Shown here: positions 8,588 through 17,402 of the stretch, piece by piece
Layout: every line of letters begins with the position of its first letter
Position numbering within the stretch: position 1 is the first letter of the stretch
Origin: Polyangiaceae bacterium
GTDB taxonomy: Bacteria > Myxococcota_A > Polyangia > Polyangiales > Polyangiaceae
Length of the DNA stretch: 64,000 nt
Direction: 5' to 3'
Assembly (NCBI GenBank): GCA_016719945.1
Contig: JADJYE010000015.1
Span: 1-64,000, forward strand
Notes under the pieces: generated by a model
Seen by the model: only the letters and a program-made list of their open reading frames with translations
Told to the model about the DNA's origin: nothing
The model's database searches: none
Made by a program: the position numbers and the translations under genes

Positions 8588-10726
8588 ATGTACGCCAAGG
8601 CGCCGCTCCAGGCCGTGGCGGCTGCCGCGTTCGCGCTGGCGGCGTGCGAGACCACGCCGCCCGAGAACCCGTTCGTGTTCGGCGGCGGCGGGTCGGGTGG
8701 AGAGAGCTTCGGCGGGGGCGGCGCCGCCGTCGATCCCGAGCTCGGCGGCCCGTGCGTCGAGACCGCGCAGTGCAACGACGGCGTCGACTGCACGGTAGAC
8801 TCCTGCGATCTCGCGCTCGGCCGCTGCCGGTTTCACCCGGAGCCGGCGCCCTGCGACAACGGCGTCCACTGCGACGGCCTCGAGGTGTGCGACGGCAAGC
8901 AAGGCTGCGTCCCTGGGCCGCCGCTCGACTGCGGGGACGACAACCTCTGCACGATCGACACCTGCGTCGAAGAGACCAAGAGCTGCCGCTACGAGCCTCG
9001 TGACGCCGACGGGGACGGCGACCCGGACGCGCACTGTCCGCCCGGGGGAGACTGCGACGACCAGGACCCGGCGGTGGCCTCGACGCGCGAGGAGATCTGC
9101 GAGAACGGCGTCGACGACGACTGCGACGGCGACCAAGACGAGGACGACTGCGCCGAGCCGCAGAACGACACCTGCGCCGATGCCCTCGAGATCGACGCCC
9201 CGGGGACCTACCTCTTGAGCACGTTCGGGGCGGCGGCCGACTACCCCACCTCGTGCAGCCCCGGCGGCTCGGAGCGCGACGTGGTCGCCGCGATCATCCT
9301 CCCGGCTGGCCCGCGGAGAGACGTCGTCGCCCGCGCGCGCACCGACGCCGCCGACGTGAGCAGCGCGATCGCGGGGCAGTGCGGGGACGCAGCGACGGAG
9401 CTCGCGTGCGGCGGGTCGTTCACGCGCGCCACGGGCGGCAAGGTCTCGCGGCTGCGCGCGCGTGGGCTCGGGGACGCCGCGGTCGAGAGCGCGTACCCGC
9501 TCACCCTGACGACCGACGGCGGCTCGTCGGTGGTGCTCGAGGTTTCGTTCGAGCCCGAGACGAGCCCGCCCGCGAACGAGACCTGCGGGAGCGCGGAGGA
9601 CCTCACGCCGGGCTCAGCGATCGACGTCGAGATCGTCGACGCCGCGCCGGACCTCTCGTCGGCGTGCGCCACGACGCTCGGCGAGCTGGTGTACCGCGTA
9701 CAGCTCAGCGAAGCGTCGGACCTCGACGTGTGGGCCGCGAGCGCCGATGGCGACGGCCAAGCCGTGCTCTCGCTCCGCGACGCCGATTGCGCGCTCGCCG
9801 AGGACGAGATCGCCTGCAGCACGGGCCTCTCCGCCCACGTCTTCCGCCACTCGCTGCCCCCCGGGGACTACTTCATCGCCGTCACCGCGACCGCGCCGAC
9901 GACGCTGAACCTGCTCGCGCAGACGAGCCCCCCCACCGCGCCCCCCGCCGACGAGAGCTGCGACTCCGGGGCCGCGCTGCCGCCGAACGTGACCTTGGAC
10001 GTCTCTTTCGACGACCACCAGGACGATCACCTGCTCGGCTGCTTTCAGCCCGCGGTCGACGCGGCGTACGAGCTGTCGCTCGACCAGACGAGCGACGTGC
10101 TGCTGGTGCAGCGCCTGAGCGCGATGGACTCGGGCAGCGTCGCGCTGCTTACCCCGGGGTGCGACGCCCCCGACCTGCTCTCCTGCGCGATCGGCGCGAG
10201 CTCGCCCGTTCGCTCGCGGCGGCGCAACGTCGCCGCGGGAGACTACCGCGTGATCGCGGAGAGCTCGCTCGGCCTACCGCAGCAGGTGACCGCGTTCGTG
10301 CGGCCCTACGCACCGACGACGCTGGTCTTGTTCTCGGACGGCTGCGCAGACGCGCTCGAGATCCCCGCCGGAGGAGGGTTCTTTCAGGGCAACACCAGCA
10401 ACCTCACGGCAAACTTCAGCGCCGGCTGCGACGCGGCAGGCAACGGGCCGTACGGCGCGAAGGACCAGCTGCTCAAGCTGGTCCTCCCGGAGGACAAGCG
10501 GGTCATCTTCGACATGAGCGGCTCCGGGTACGACACGCTGCTCGACGTGCGGGCGGGCACTTCTTGCCCAGGCACGGAGGTCCCGCTGGGCTGCACGGCG
10601 TCGGTCGCTTCCTCGCCCGCGTACCGAGACCTCCTGCTCGAGGCCGGCACCTACTACGTGCAGATCGATGGGCTCAACGGGGCAACTGGGCCGTGGGTGC
10701 TCGACGTCCACGTGGTGGATCCGTGA
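8588..10726 (+). CDS. Large secreted lipoprotein with Cys-rich and MopE-like metal-binding segments
   Basis: 712 aa. A lipoprotein signal (AAAAFALAACETT) and a Gly/Ser linker lead into a cysteine-rich region with repeated CDNGVHCDGLEVCDGKQGC-like units. A MopE-type motif follows (DADGDGDPDAHCPPGGDCDD, then ENGVDDDCDGDQDEDDC), which in related myxobacterial surface proteins is assigned to metal binding. The rest consists of three to four repeated beta domains of 110-130 residues beginning with NDTCADALEI / NETCGSAEDL / DESCDSGAAL and resembling pre-peptidase C-terminal (PPC) domains. No enzymatic domain is seen. The stop overlaps the GTG of the next gene, so the two are probably co-translated. 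Confidence 0.83.
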   Translation: MYAKAPLQAVAAAAFALAACETTPPENPFVFGGGGSGGESFGGGGAAVDPELGGPCVETAQCNDGVDCTVDSCDLALGRCRFHPEPAPCDNGVHCDGLEVCDGKQGCVPGPPLDCGDDNLCTIDTCVEETKSCRYEPRDADGDGDPDAHCPPGGDCDDQDPAVASTREEICENGVDDDCDGDQDEDDCAEPQNDTCADALEIDAPGTYLLSTFGAAADYPTSCSPGGSERDVVAAIILPAGPRRDVVARARTDAADVSSAIAGQCGDAATELACGGSFTRATGGKVSRLRARGLGDAAVESAYPLTLTTDGGSSVVLEVSFEPETSPPANETCGSAEDLTPGSAIDVEIVDAAPDLSSACATTLGELVYRVQLSEASDLDVWAASADGDGQAVLSLRDADCALAEDEIACSTGLSAHVFRHSLPPGDYFIAVTATAPTTLNLLAQTSPPTAPPADESCDSGAALPPNVTLDVSFDDHQDDHLLGCFQPAVDAAYELSLDQTSDVLLVQRLSAMDSGSVALLTPGCDAPDLLSCAIGASSPVRSRRRNVAAGDYRVIAESSLGLPQQVTAFVRPYAPTTLVLFSDGCADALEIPAGGGFFQGNTSNLTANFSAGCDAAGNGPYGAKDQLLKLVLPEDKRVIFDMSGSGYDTLLDVRAGTSCPGTEVPLGCTASVASSPAYRDLLLEAGTYYVQIDGLNGATGPWVLDVHVVDP

Positions 10727-11583
10727 GCTGGGCGCGCGCGGCGACGTGGCTCGTCGGGGCGCCCCTCCTCCTCTGCCTGCCTTCGTTCGCGGCCTCCGCC
10801 GCGCCGCCCAGGGCGGCCGACGATCTCGCGCGCGGCGAGGTGCTGCTGCGAGCGGCGAGCAGCGAAGCCTCGCCCAGCGACAGGCGAAAGACTCTCGCCT
10901 CTGCGCTCGCGCACTTCGAGTCGAGCTTCGGCACCGAGCCCTCGTGGCCAGCTGCAGCGGGGGCCAGCGAGGCGAACCTGCAGCTCGGCTCCAGCGCGTG
11001 CGCGGCGGGGTGGTATTGGCTCGCGACCGATCACGCCGACTACTCCGATCGCTACCTCGCGTGGCAGGCCGGAGCGCTGACGTCGGTGTTCGAGCAGCGC
11101 GCGATGTTCACGTTCGAGCTGCCCGGGCCTGCCGCCACGCTGCGCGTCGATGGCTTCGGCGTGCCCATCGGCGCGGCCGACCGTGCCCTCGCCTTCGACG
11201 TCGGCGCGCACACCGTGCTCGCGACCTCGGCAGACGGAGAGGCCTTCCAAGGCACGCTCGAGGTCGCGCCAGAGCAGGTCGGCGGACGCTATTTCTTTCC
11301 TGTCGCGTTCGGCAAGATGCTGCGCGCGGGTGAGGAGGACCCGAATCTCCCAAGGGGCAAGACCAGGCCCGACCCACCGGACACGAGCATGAGCGCGCTG
11401 CAGATCGGCACGATCATCGGCACGGTCGCCCTCGCGAGCGGCATCGCGGTCGGCGGGGGCTACCTGCTCTTCGGCGAGGAGAACCCGCGTGGGCTCGACA
11501 CCGTGGAGGGCGCCGTCGTCGTCGTCACCGAGCTGCTGGTGATCGGCGCCGGCACCTTGATCGCCCTGCTCTCCGACGGGTGA
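10723..11583 (+). CDS. Hypothetical exported protein with C-terminal membrane segments
   Basis: 286 aa, starting at a GTG that overlaps the stop of the preceding lipoprotein gene (GTGA). It has a signal peptide (LVGAPLLLCLPSFAASA), a helical region with a TPR-like feel (DDLARGEVLLRAAS, ALAHFESSFGTEP, SEANLQLGSSACAAGWYW), and a PEGA-like beta domain (PAATLRVDGFGVPI, GAHTVLATSADGEAFQG). Two C-terminal hydrophobic helices follow (IGTIIGTVALASGIAVGGGY and VVVVTELLVIGAGTLIALL). Such TPR/PEGA plus membrane-tail proteins are frequent in myxobacteria next to lipoproteins like the upstream one. No specific function is assigned. Confidence 0.78.
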   Translation: MSWARAATWLVGAPLLLCLPSFAASAAPPRAADDLARGEVLLRAASSEASPSDRRKTLASALAHFESSFGTEPSWPAAAGASEANLQLGSSACAAGWYWLATDHADYSDRYLAWQAGALTSVFEQRAMFTFELPGPAATLRVDGFGVPIGAADRALAFDVGAHTVLATSADGEAFQGTLEVAPEQVGGRYFFPVAFGKMLRAGEEDPNLPRGKTRPDPPDTSMSALQIGTIIGTVALASGIAVGGGYLLFGEENPRGLDTVEGAVVVVTELLVIGAGTLIALLSDG

Positions 11584-11596
11584 ACGACGTTTGGGG

Positions 11597-13039
11597 CTAG
11601 CTGCCGACGATCCAAGCGGCCAGGTCGTTGACCAGCGCCTCGTCGACGTGGCCGGCCTGCTGGTACTCGTCTGGCACGCTCTTGCCGTTGCCGGTGACGA
11701 AGATGTGGTTGAGGCTCGGGTACAGCTTGAAGACCGAGCCCTTCTTGCCAGACAAGGCGGCCTGCCACGCCTTGAAGTCGACCTCGGTCACCTGGTAGTC
11801 GCGGCCGCCCTGGGCGACGAAGAACCGTGTGTCGACGCCCTTCGCGGTCGCGACGGGGTCGTATTTCCCGAGCTCGAGCCAGTACTTCGGCCCCGCCCCG
11901 AGGATCACCTCGCCGGGCTTGGCCGCAGCCCCGCCGACGATCTCGTCGACGCGCTTCTTCGCCTTCTTCACGCCCTCGATCTGCGCCGCCTCCTCCGCGG
12001 AGCGAGCGCCGTCGAGGGACGCGATGTACTCGAGCTGCTCGATCATCATTTCGGGGACCCTGCGCGTCGCGCCCGCGAGCAGCGCGACGCCCGCGACGCC
12101 CTTGGCCTTCTGCGCGATCCGCGGCGCGAAGGTGCCTCCGAGGCTGTGCCCGGCCACGAAGATCCGCGCCGGGTCGACGGCCGCCTCTTTGGAGAGCAGC
12201 TCGACGGCGGCGAGCGCGTCGTCGACCGACTCGTCGTCGAGGCCGAAGCTCGCGAGGTCGATCTTCGGCCCGTGTTGCCGCGTCCGCTTCTCATAGCGAA
12301 GGACGGCGACCCCGCGCGACGCGAGCCCTGCGGCGAGGTCCTTGAAGGGCCGGTTCGGACCGATCGACTCGTCGCGATCGCCGGGCCCCGAGCCGTGGAC
12401 GAGGATGACGACCGGGACCTTCGTCGCCCCCTTGGGCAGCGTGAGCGTGCCGGGGAGCTGCCAAGGGTCGGCGCCGACGACGACCTCACGCTCTTCGAAG
12501 CGCGAGGCGTCTGCGTAGCTCGGCAGAGACCACGGCGCGGGCGTCGCCGAGACGAACAGGCCGGAGACCTTGCCGGAGGCGTCGAACGCGAGCTTCAGGT
12601 CCAGCGAGCTCTGCCCGAAGCGCGTCGTGACGACGGCCGTCTGATACGCCCCCGCGGCCACCACCTGGACGCCAGCGATCCCGCCGAACGGGCCTGCCTG
12701 CTTCACCAGGCCTCCCCACATTTCGGCGAGCTTGGCCTCGGGCAGGGCGGCGCTCATCGCCGCGTCGAACTCCTTCACGACGTCGGCGAGCTTGCCCTCC
12801 GACAGCAGGGTCGTGAGGGCCCGGCCGCGAACGGCGATCGGGGGCTCGGCCGCCGGAGGCGTGCTCGACGCCTGCGTCGAAGAAGAGGAAGGGGGCGTCG
12901 CGCTCATGACGAGCTCCGTCGATTGGGAGGGGGCCGCGAGCGCCGGCGACGACGCGGCGCTCGCGCCGCCAGCCGGGCCTTCGCTCGAGCAGGAAGCGAT
13001 GAGCAGGCAGGCGACGCACGCGGCCAGGGAGGATCGCAC
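11597..13039 (-). CDS. Alpha/beta hydrolase lipoprotein with N-terminal DUF3887-like domain
   Basis: 480 aa. The chosen start is a GTG at 13039 giving a lipoprotein signal (LAACVACLLIASCSS), with GGAG about ten bases upstream. A Ser/Ala/Pro linker precedes a DUF3887-type domain (FDAAMSAALPEAKLAEMWG, about residues 90-200). The alpha/beta hydrolase domain follows: ILVHGSGPGDRDES (oxyanion-hole HGSG), nucleophile elbow GHSLGG, GGRDYQVT (acid) and SLNHIF (His). This combination is common in esterase-like exported hydrolases. The substrate is unknown. Convergent with the gene ending at 11583. Confidence 0.88.
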   Translation of the reverse strand: MRSSLAACVACLLIASCSSEGPAGGASAASSPALAAPSQSTELVMSATPPSSSSTQASSTPPAAEPPIAVRGRALTTLLSEGKLADVVKEFDAAMSAALPEAKLAEMWGGLVKQAGPFGGIAGVQVVAAGAYQTAVVTTRFGQSSLDLKLAFDASGKVSGLFVSATPAPWSLPSYADASRFEEREVVVGADPWQLPGTLTLPKGATKVPVVILVHGSGPGDRDESIGPNRPFKDLAAGLASRGVAVLRYEKRTRQHGPKIDLASFGLDDESVDDALAAVELLSKEAAVDPARIFVAGHSLGGTFAPRIAQKAKGVAGVALLAGATRRVPEMMIEQLEYIASLDGARSAEEAAQIEGVKKAKKRVDEIVGGAAAKPGEVILGAGPKYWLELGKYDPVATAKGVDTRFFVAQGGRDYQVTEVDFKAWQAALSGKKGSVFKLYPSLNHIFVTGNGKSVPDEYQQAGHVDEALVNDLAAWIVGS

Positions 13040-13089
13040 GCGCCGATGCTCCACCCGTTCGGGGAGCCATGGAAGAGACAACGGCCCGC

Positions 13090-13731
13090 TCACGCGAGGA
13101 ACAGGGAGACGCACCACGCGACGAACCCGCCCACGGCCGCCACGAGCGCGGGCAGCGCGCGCCCCAGCCGAAGCCTGCCGCTCTCGTCGAGGCCGAGCCC
13201 GAGCAGCGAGGCGAGCCCGCCGATCATCGCGGCGAACGAACCAGCCAGCAGGGCGCGCGCGCGCGCGGTCGGCCCCTGCTTGGCGGCGAGCTCCTCGAGC
13301 AGCTTGGCCTCGATCGCCTCGGCCGGCTCGGTGGACGCGTTCGGCGCCCGCTCCCCGATCTTCGCCTCGAGCCGCGCGACGGCGCGCTCGGCCTCGCGGG
13401 CGTCCTCGGCGTGCGGCGTCACCAGCCAGGTCGTGGAGGCCGACGCGCTGATGACCGCGCGGTAGGCGAAGAGCGCGGTCGCCCACAGCCGCCGCTTCTC
13501 GGCCTCCTCGGCGAGCGCGAAGAGGCGCTCGTAGGCCACCCTCACGTGCGGAGCGCCGGGCGCGTACCAATAGGCCGCGGCGCGCGCGTGCACGATGGCC
13601 GCGTCCGCGTCGCCGCCCTTCAGCGCGTCGGTGCTCGCGGCGATCTCCCGCTCGCCGGCCCACACGACGCGCGCGGTCACCGCGGCCGAGATCGCCACGA
13701 GCAGCAGGATGGCCCACGCGACCCGGCGCAT
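13090..13731 (-). CDS. Hypothetical membrane protein downstream of an ABC-2 permease
   Basis: 213 aa. An N-terminal membrane helix (VAWAILLLVAISAAVTARVVW), a long helical periplasmic region with alternating Ala/Glu/Arg (TPR-like), and two C-terminal membrane helices (ALLAGSFAAMIGGLASLLGL, ALPALVAAVGGFVAWCVSLFL). It begins 38 bp after the permease stop on the same strand, so the two are probably one operon and may form one export complex. Family not recognised. Confidence 0.75.
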   Translation of the reverse strand: MRRVAWAILLLVAISAAVTARVVWAGEREIAASTDALKGGDADAAIVHARAAAYWYAPGAPHVRVAYERLFALAEEAEKRRLWATALFAYRAVISASASTTWLVTPHAEDAREAERAVARLEAKIGERAPNASTEPAEAIEAKLLEELAAKQGPTARARALLAGSFAAMIGGLASLLGLGLDESGRLRLGRALPALVAAVGGFVAWCVSLFLA

Positions 13732-13769
13732 GACGGCGCCGCGCCGTGAGGTTGGGTTCGCCGCGCCCG

Positions 13770-14702
13770 TCACAAGAAGTCGCGGCGGCGGAAGATCAGC
13801 ACGGCGAAGGCCAGCATGCCGAGGGTCCATCCGGCGGCGGTGCCGGTCGCGAGCAGCAGGTAGTCGAGCCGGTCGACGTCGGCGGCCTCGCCGGTCAAGA
13901 GCGGGCGTGGCGGCACGTAGATCTGCAGGTTGGGGATGATCTTGCCGAACACCTTGGCCGCCTCTGACCCGGCCTCGGTGAAGAACTTCTTCGGAAACCG
14001 CTCGAAGGAGTCCGCCGAGCGGCCGATGATCCACAGCCCGACCGTCAGCAGCGCCGAGAGGAAGGGGCTCGAGAACGAGCTCAGCAGCGTGGCGAACGCG
14101 GCGACGATCGCGATCTCGAGCAGCGACAGGTAGGCCGCGGTCGCGATCAGGCGGCGCTCGTCCGGGGCGTTGTTCGCGAGCACCAGGCCGACGGCGAGGA
14201 ACGCCAGGGACCACGGGATGTAGCCGTACGTCCGAAACCACGGGTACCGGTAGGCCAGCACGCCCAGGCTGACCGCGAGGCCCACGAGCGCGCCGACCAC
14301 CAGGCCCGCGGAGGCCCCCGAGATCCCGGCGGCGAGGCACAGCACGAGCCCGGAGTCGGCGGCGATGAAGACCGCGATGGTGAGGACGTTGCCTAGGTAC
14401 TTGCCGACGACGTATTCGCCGCGGCTGATCGGCCGCGCGAGGATCGGGAAGATCGTCTTCTGCTCGAGCTCTCGGTAGAGGCTGGTGGCGCCGATGACGA
14501 TCGCCACCGCGACGCCGAAGAGCGAGATGCTCGCCGCGCCGAGATCGCTGACGACGCGCGGCGCGTTGTTGAGCGTGAAGCTCCCGATCACGAGCGAGAA
14601 GACCGAGACGGCGAACGCCACGCCGGCGAGGCCGAGGAGGATGCGCGCACGCACGGACTCCCGGTACGCGGCGAGGGCGATCGTTTGCACCCGCTGCAGC
14701 AT
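13770..14702 (-). CDS. ABC-2 type transporter permease
   Basis: 310 aa integral membrane protein with about six hydrophobic helices (LLGLAGVAFAVSVFSLVIGS, SISLFGVAVAIVIGATSLY, VLTIAVFIAADSGLVLCLAA, ASAGLVVGALVGLAVSLGVL, LAFLAVGLVLANN, TAAGWTLGMLAFAVLIFRRRDF). The cytoplasmic-loop signature RELEQKTIFPILARPISR and the terminal FRRRDF match the ABC-2 permease family (NosY/GldF-like). The ATPase partner is not in this window. The start MLQRV was preferred to a GTG six codons upstream because it begins just before the first amphipathic helix. Confidence 0.88.
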   Translation of the reverse strand: MLQRVQTIALAAYRESVRARILLGLAGVAFAVSVFSLVIGSFTLNNAPRVVSDLGAASISLFGVAVAIVIGATSLYRELEQKTIFPILARPISRGEYVVGKYLGNVLTIAVFIAADSGLVLCLAAGISGASAGLVVGALVGLAVSLGVLAYRYPWFRTYGYIPWSLAFLAVGLVLANNAPDERRLIATAAYLSLLEIAIVAAFATLLSSFSSPFLSALLTVGLWIIGRSADSFERFPKKFFTEAGSEAAKVFGKIIPNLQIYVPPRPLLTGEAADVDRLDYLLLATGTAAGWTLGMLAFAVLIFRRRDFL

Positions 14703-14754
14703 GGCGGCACACCTTACCACTTGATCGCGCGGCCCCGTTCGCTAAGTAGTCGCC

Positions 14755-15621
14755 GTGCCCCTCGGGTCGGCCCTGTTCGACAACGCACGCGACGCAGCGC
14801 CCGAGCTCGCGCGTTTGCTCGCCGGCAAGCGCGCCGTCGCGCTCACCGGCGCGGGGATCAGCACCGAGAGCGGCATCCCCGACTACAGAGGGCCGGGGAC
14901 GCGCGAGCGCGCGCGCAGCCCGATCCAGCACCGCGACTTCTTGAGAGATGCGAGCCTGCGCCAGCGCTACTGGGCCCGCGCCTACGTCGGCTGGGAGCGC
15001 TTCAGCCGCTCGCGCCCGAACGCGGGGCACCGCGCCCTCGCCGAGCTCGAGGCGGCGGGCGCGCTGGCCGCCATCGTCACCCAGAACGTCGATCGCCTCC
15101 ACCAGGCCGCCGGCAGCCGTGACGTGGTCGAGCTGCACGGCGCGCTGGCCGAGGTCCGCTGCTTGTCGTGCGGCAGCGTCGAGTCTCGGGACGACGTGCA
15201 GCACCGCATGACGCTGCAGAACCCCACCCTCGCCGACGCCACGGGGGCCGCCGCTCCCGACGGCGACGCCGAGCTCGCGCGCTCGATCGCGGATCGGTTC
15301 TTGGGCCCCGAGTGCGTGACCTGCAGCGGCCCGCTCAAGCCCGACGTCGTCTTCTTCGGGGGCACGGTCGACAAGGCGATCGTCGACGCCGCGTACGAGC
15401 GCGTCGAGCGCGCCGAGGTGCTGCTCGTGCTCGGCACGTCGTTGGTCGTGTACTCGGGCTTCCGCTTCGTGCGGCGCGCGCACGAGCGGGGCATCCCCCT
15501 CGCCATCGTGACCCTGGGAGAGACGCGCGCCGATGGCCTCGCGACCCTGCGCGTCCAAGGTCCGCTCGGCGAGGTGCTGGTCGAGACCGCGCGGCTGCTC
15601 GGCGTCCCCCCGGAAGGTTGA
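14755..15621 (+). CDS. Sir2 family NAD-dependent protein deacylase
   Basis: 288 aa. Sirtuin motifs in order: VALTGAGISTESGIPDYRGP (NAD-binding GAGxS and FR-like segment), TQNVDRLH with the conserved Asn/Asp, VELHGALAEVRCLSC (catalytic His), a zinc-binding Cys set (CLSCGS and later CVTCSG), KPDVVFFGG, and LLVLGTSLVVYSG. Of SIRT4-like/class II appearance. Start GTG at 14755, divergent from the ABC permease. It acts in the cytoplasm on acyl-lysines; the substrate is unknown. Confidence 0.93.
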   Translation: MPLGSALFDNARDAAPELARLLAGKRAVALTGAGISTESGIPDYRGPGTRERARSPIQHRDFLRDASLRQRYWARAYVGWERFSRSRPNAGHRALAELEAAGALAAIVTQNVDRLHQAAGSRDVVELHGALAEVRCLSCGSVESRDDVQHRMTLQNPTLADATGAAAPDGDAELARSIADRFLGPECVTCSGPLKPDVVFFGGTVDKAIVDAAYERVERAEVLLVLGTSLVVYSGFRFVRRAHERGIPLAIVTLGETRADGLATLRVQGPLGEVLVETARLLGVPPEG

Positions 15622-15657
15622 GTTTGTGGGCGAGCGCGACGATGCTAGGCCTCCACC

Positions 15658-16611
15658 ATGACCACGTCGGCCGACTCCCCGCTGACGAAGGCCGTCCAAA
15701 CGTTCGTGACCTCGATCGAACGTGAGCGGCGCGGCTCCCGTCACACGGCGCTCGCCTATGGCCGCGACCTCGCTCAGCTCACGGCGTTCGTGGCCGAGCG
15801 GCGGCCGGGGCTGTCACGCCCCGACGAGATCGACGTGCTGCTGTTGCGCTCGTTCCTCGGCGCCCTGTCGCGGACCCACGAGCCGGCGAGCATCGCGCGC
15901 AAGATCGCGAGCCTGCGCTCCTTCTTCCGCTACTGCCAGCGCCGAGGGCTCGTCGCGACGAGCCCCGCCACCGCGCTCGCGCTGCCCAAGCTCCGTCGCA
16001 AGCTCCCTGTCGTGCTGAACGCCGACGCCGCTGCGCAGGTGGTCGAGGCCCCCGACGGCTCCAGCGCGGCCGGGCTGCGCGACCGAGCGATCCTCGAGCT
16101 GCTCTACTCCAGCGGCCTGCGCGTGTCGGAGCTCGTGGGGCTCGACCTCGGCGACGTCGACCTCGGCGCAGGCCGCGCCGAGGCGCGGGTCGTCGGCAAA
16201 GGAAACAAGGAGCGCCGCGTCCCGATCGGCGGGCCCGCGGCCCGCGCGCTGGCTGTCTATGTCGCGGGGGCGCGGGACGAGATCCTCTCGGAGGCGCGCG
16301 CGGTAGACGCGGGGAGCGCGATGTTCGTCAGCCCGCGGGGCAAGCGCATCACGGTGCGATCCGTGCAGCTGCTGGTGAAGAAGCACGGCGCCGTCGGCGC
16401 CGGCCGCGGCGACCTGTTCCCTCACGCGATGCGCCACACGTGCGCGACCCACCTGCTCGAGGGGGACGCGGATCTCCGCGCGATCCAGGAGCTGCTCGGC
16501 CACGCCAGCTTGGCGACGACCCAGCGCTACACGCACGTCTCGATGACGCGCATCCTTCAGGTCTACGACGCCGCGCACCCGCTCGCCAAGCCGGACCCGA
16601 GCGCGCGATGA
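15658..16611 (+). CDS. XerC/XerD-like tyrosine recombinase
   Basis: 317 aa, the usual length for XerC/D. A SAM-like N-terminal domain (LAYGRDLAQLTAFV, SLRSFFRYCQRRG) is followed by a catalytic domain with Arg in SSGLRVSELVGL, Lys in VVGKGNKERRVPI, HAMRHTCATHLL (HxxR), LLGHASLATTQRYTHV with the second His, and a tyrosine in RYTHV. It most likely resolves chromosome dimers at dif. No phage or integron genes are adjacent. Its stop overlaps the ATG of the following broken gene (ATGA). Confidence 0.92.
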   Translation: MTTSADSPLTKAVQTFVTSIERERRGSRHTALAYGRDLAQLTAFVAERRPGLSRPDEIDVLLLRSFLGALSRTHEPASIARKIASLRSFFRYCQRRGLVATSPATALALPKLRRKLPVVLNADAAAQVVEAPDGSSAAGLRDRAILELLYSSGLRVSELVGLDLGDVDLGAGRAEARVVGKGNKERRVPIGGPAARALAVYVAGARDEILSEARAVDAGSAMFVSPRGKRITVRSVQLLVKKHGAVGAGRGDLFPHAMRHTCATHLLEGDADLRAIQELLGHASLATTQRYTHVSMTRILQVYDAAHPLAKPDPSAR

Positions 16612-17402
16612 GGCCCGCCGAGGTCCAGCGCCGAGTGACCCAGTCGCTCGCCGGGGGGATGGCCGCGTCGGCCGGATGCGCCGCGCTCGAGGCCCTCTGG
16701 GCCCGCAGCGCGGCCGGCGCCGACGCCCCCACCTTCGGTGAGTCGTTCGTATCGTGCTAAAGCCTGTTCGCGCCCATCACGGCCACCCTCTCGCTGTTCG
16801 TCGGCGGCCTGGTGACGTGGCTCGAGCCCCACGAACCGCCGGGACCTGGCGCATGGGTCGCGAGGGTCCGACGCTACGCCGTGGGCCGGCCGGCGGACGT
16901 CGCCGCCTTCGCGCCGCTCGCGGTGCTCGCCGCGTTCGCGTGGACCACGGGCACGGTCCACCTCGCGCGGGGCATCCTGCAGCTCGCGATCGCGCCGCGC
17001 CTCGCGGGGCTCGCGACCATGAGCGCCGCGCTCGGGCTCGGCCTGCTCGTCGGCGTGCTCACGCTCGCGCTGGTCCCGCCGGTGCGCCGAGCCCTCGCGA
17101 CGCTCGCGTCGACCCGCCCGGCGTTCGTGGATCCGGCCCTCACGGGCGGCGTGGGGCTCGTGATCGCGGCGGCCCTGTTCGTGCTCGGGATGATGACCGG
17201 CACGGTGTCCGGTGAGGGTGGCCTGCTCGGCGTGTACGGGATCTTCAAGCGCCCCGAGCTCGATCTTCGCGGCCCGGCGGAGCTCGCGCTGATCGCCGTG
17301 GGCGCGGCCGGCGCGCAGAGCGTCGCGCGGCCGCCTCGCAGCCTGGGCCCGTTCCCGCTGTTCGTGCTCGGCGTGCTCGCGCTCGCCCCCTCGGTCTGGT
17401 GG
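16608..17402 (+). pseudogene. Membrane half of a sulfatase-like protein, disrupted by in-frame TAA and a frameshift
   Basis: An ATG overlapping the xer stop begins a frame of 50 codons ending at TAA 16758-16760. The same frame continues after the stop as a convincing membrane protein (SLFAPITATLSLFVGG, FAPLAVLAAFAWTTG, LATMSAALGLGLLVGVL, LVIAAALFVLGMM, FPLFVLGVLALAPSVW). Near 17398 the reading must shift to enter the catalytic domain at 17399. The gene is thus interrupted twice. Its architecture (multi-helix N-terminus plus sulfatase) parallels the intact gene at 5019-6917. It may be true decay or sequence error. Confidence 0.7.

Noticed and set aside
15658..16611. XerC/D gene as integrase of a local mobile element
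   Set aside because: Housekeeping Xer length and motifs, far from the tRNA arrays and the defence island, no adjacent att-like repeats.
16758..16760. TAA as a recoded codon
   Set aside because: No known bacterial recoding of TAA of this kind; the same gene also has a frameshift, so decay or error is simpler.
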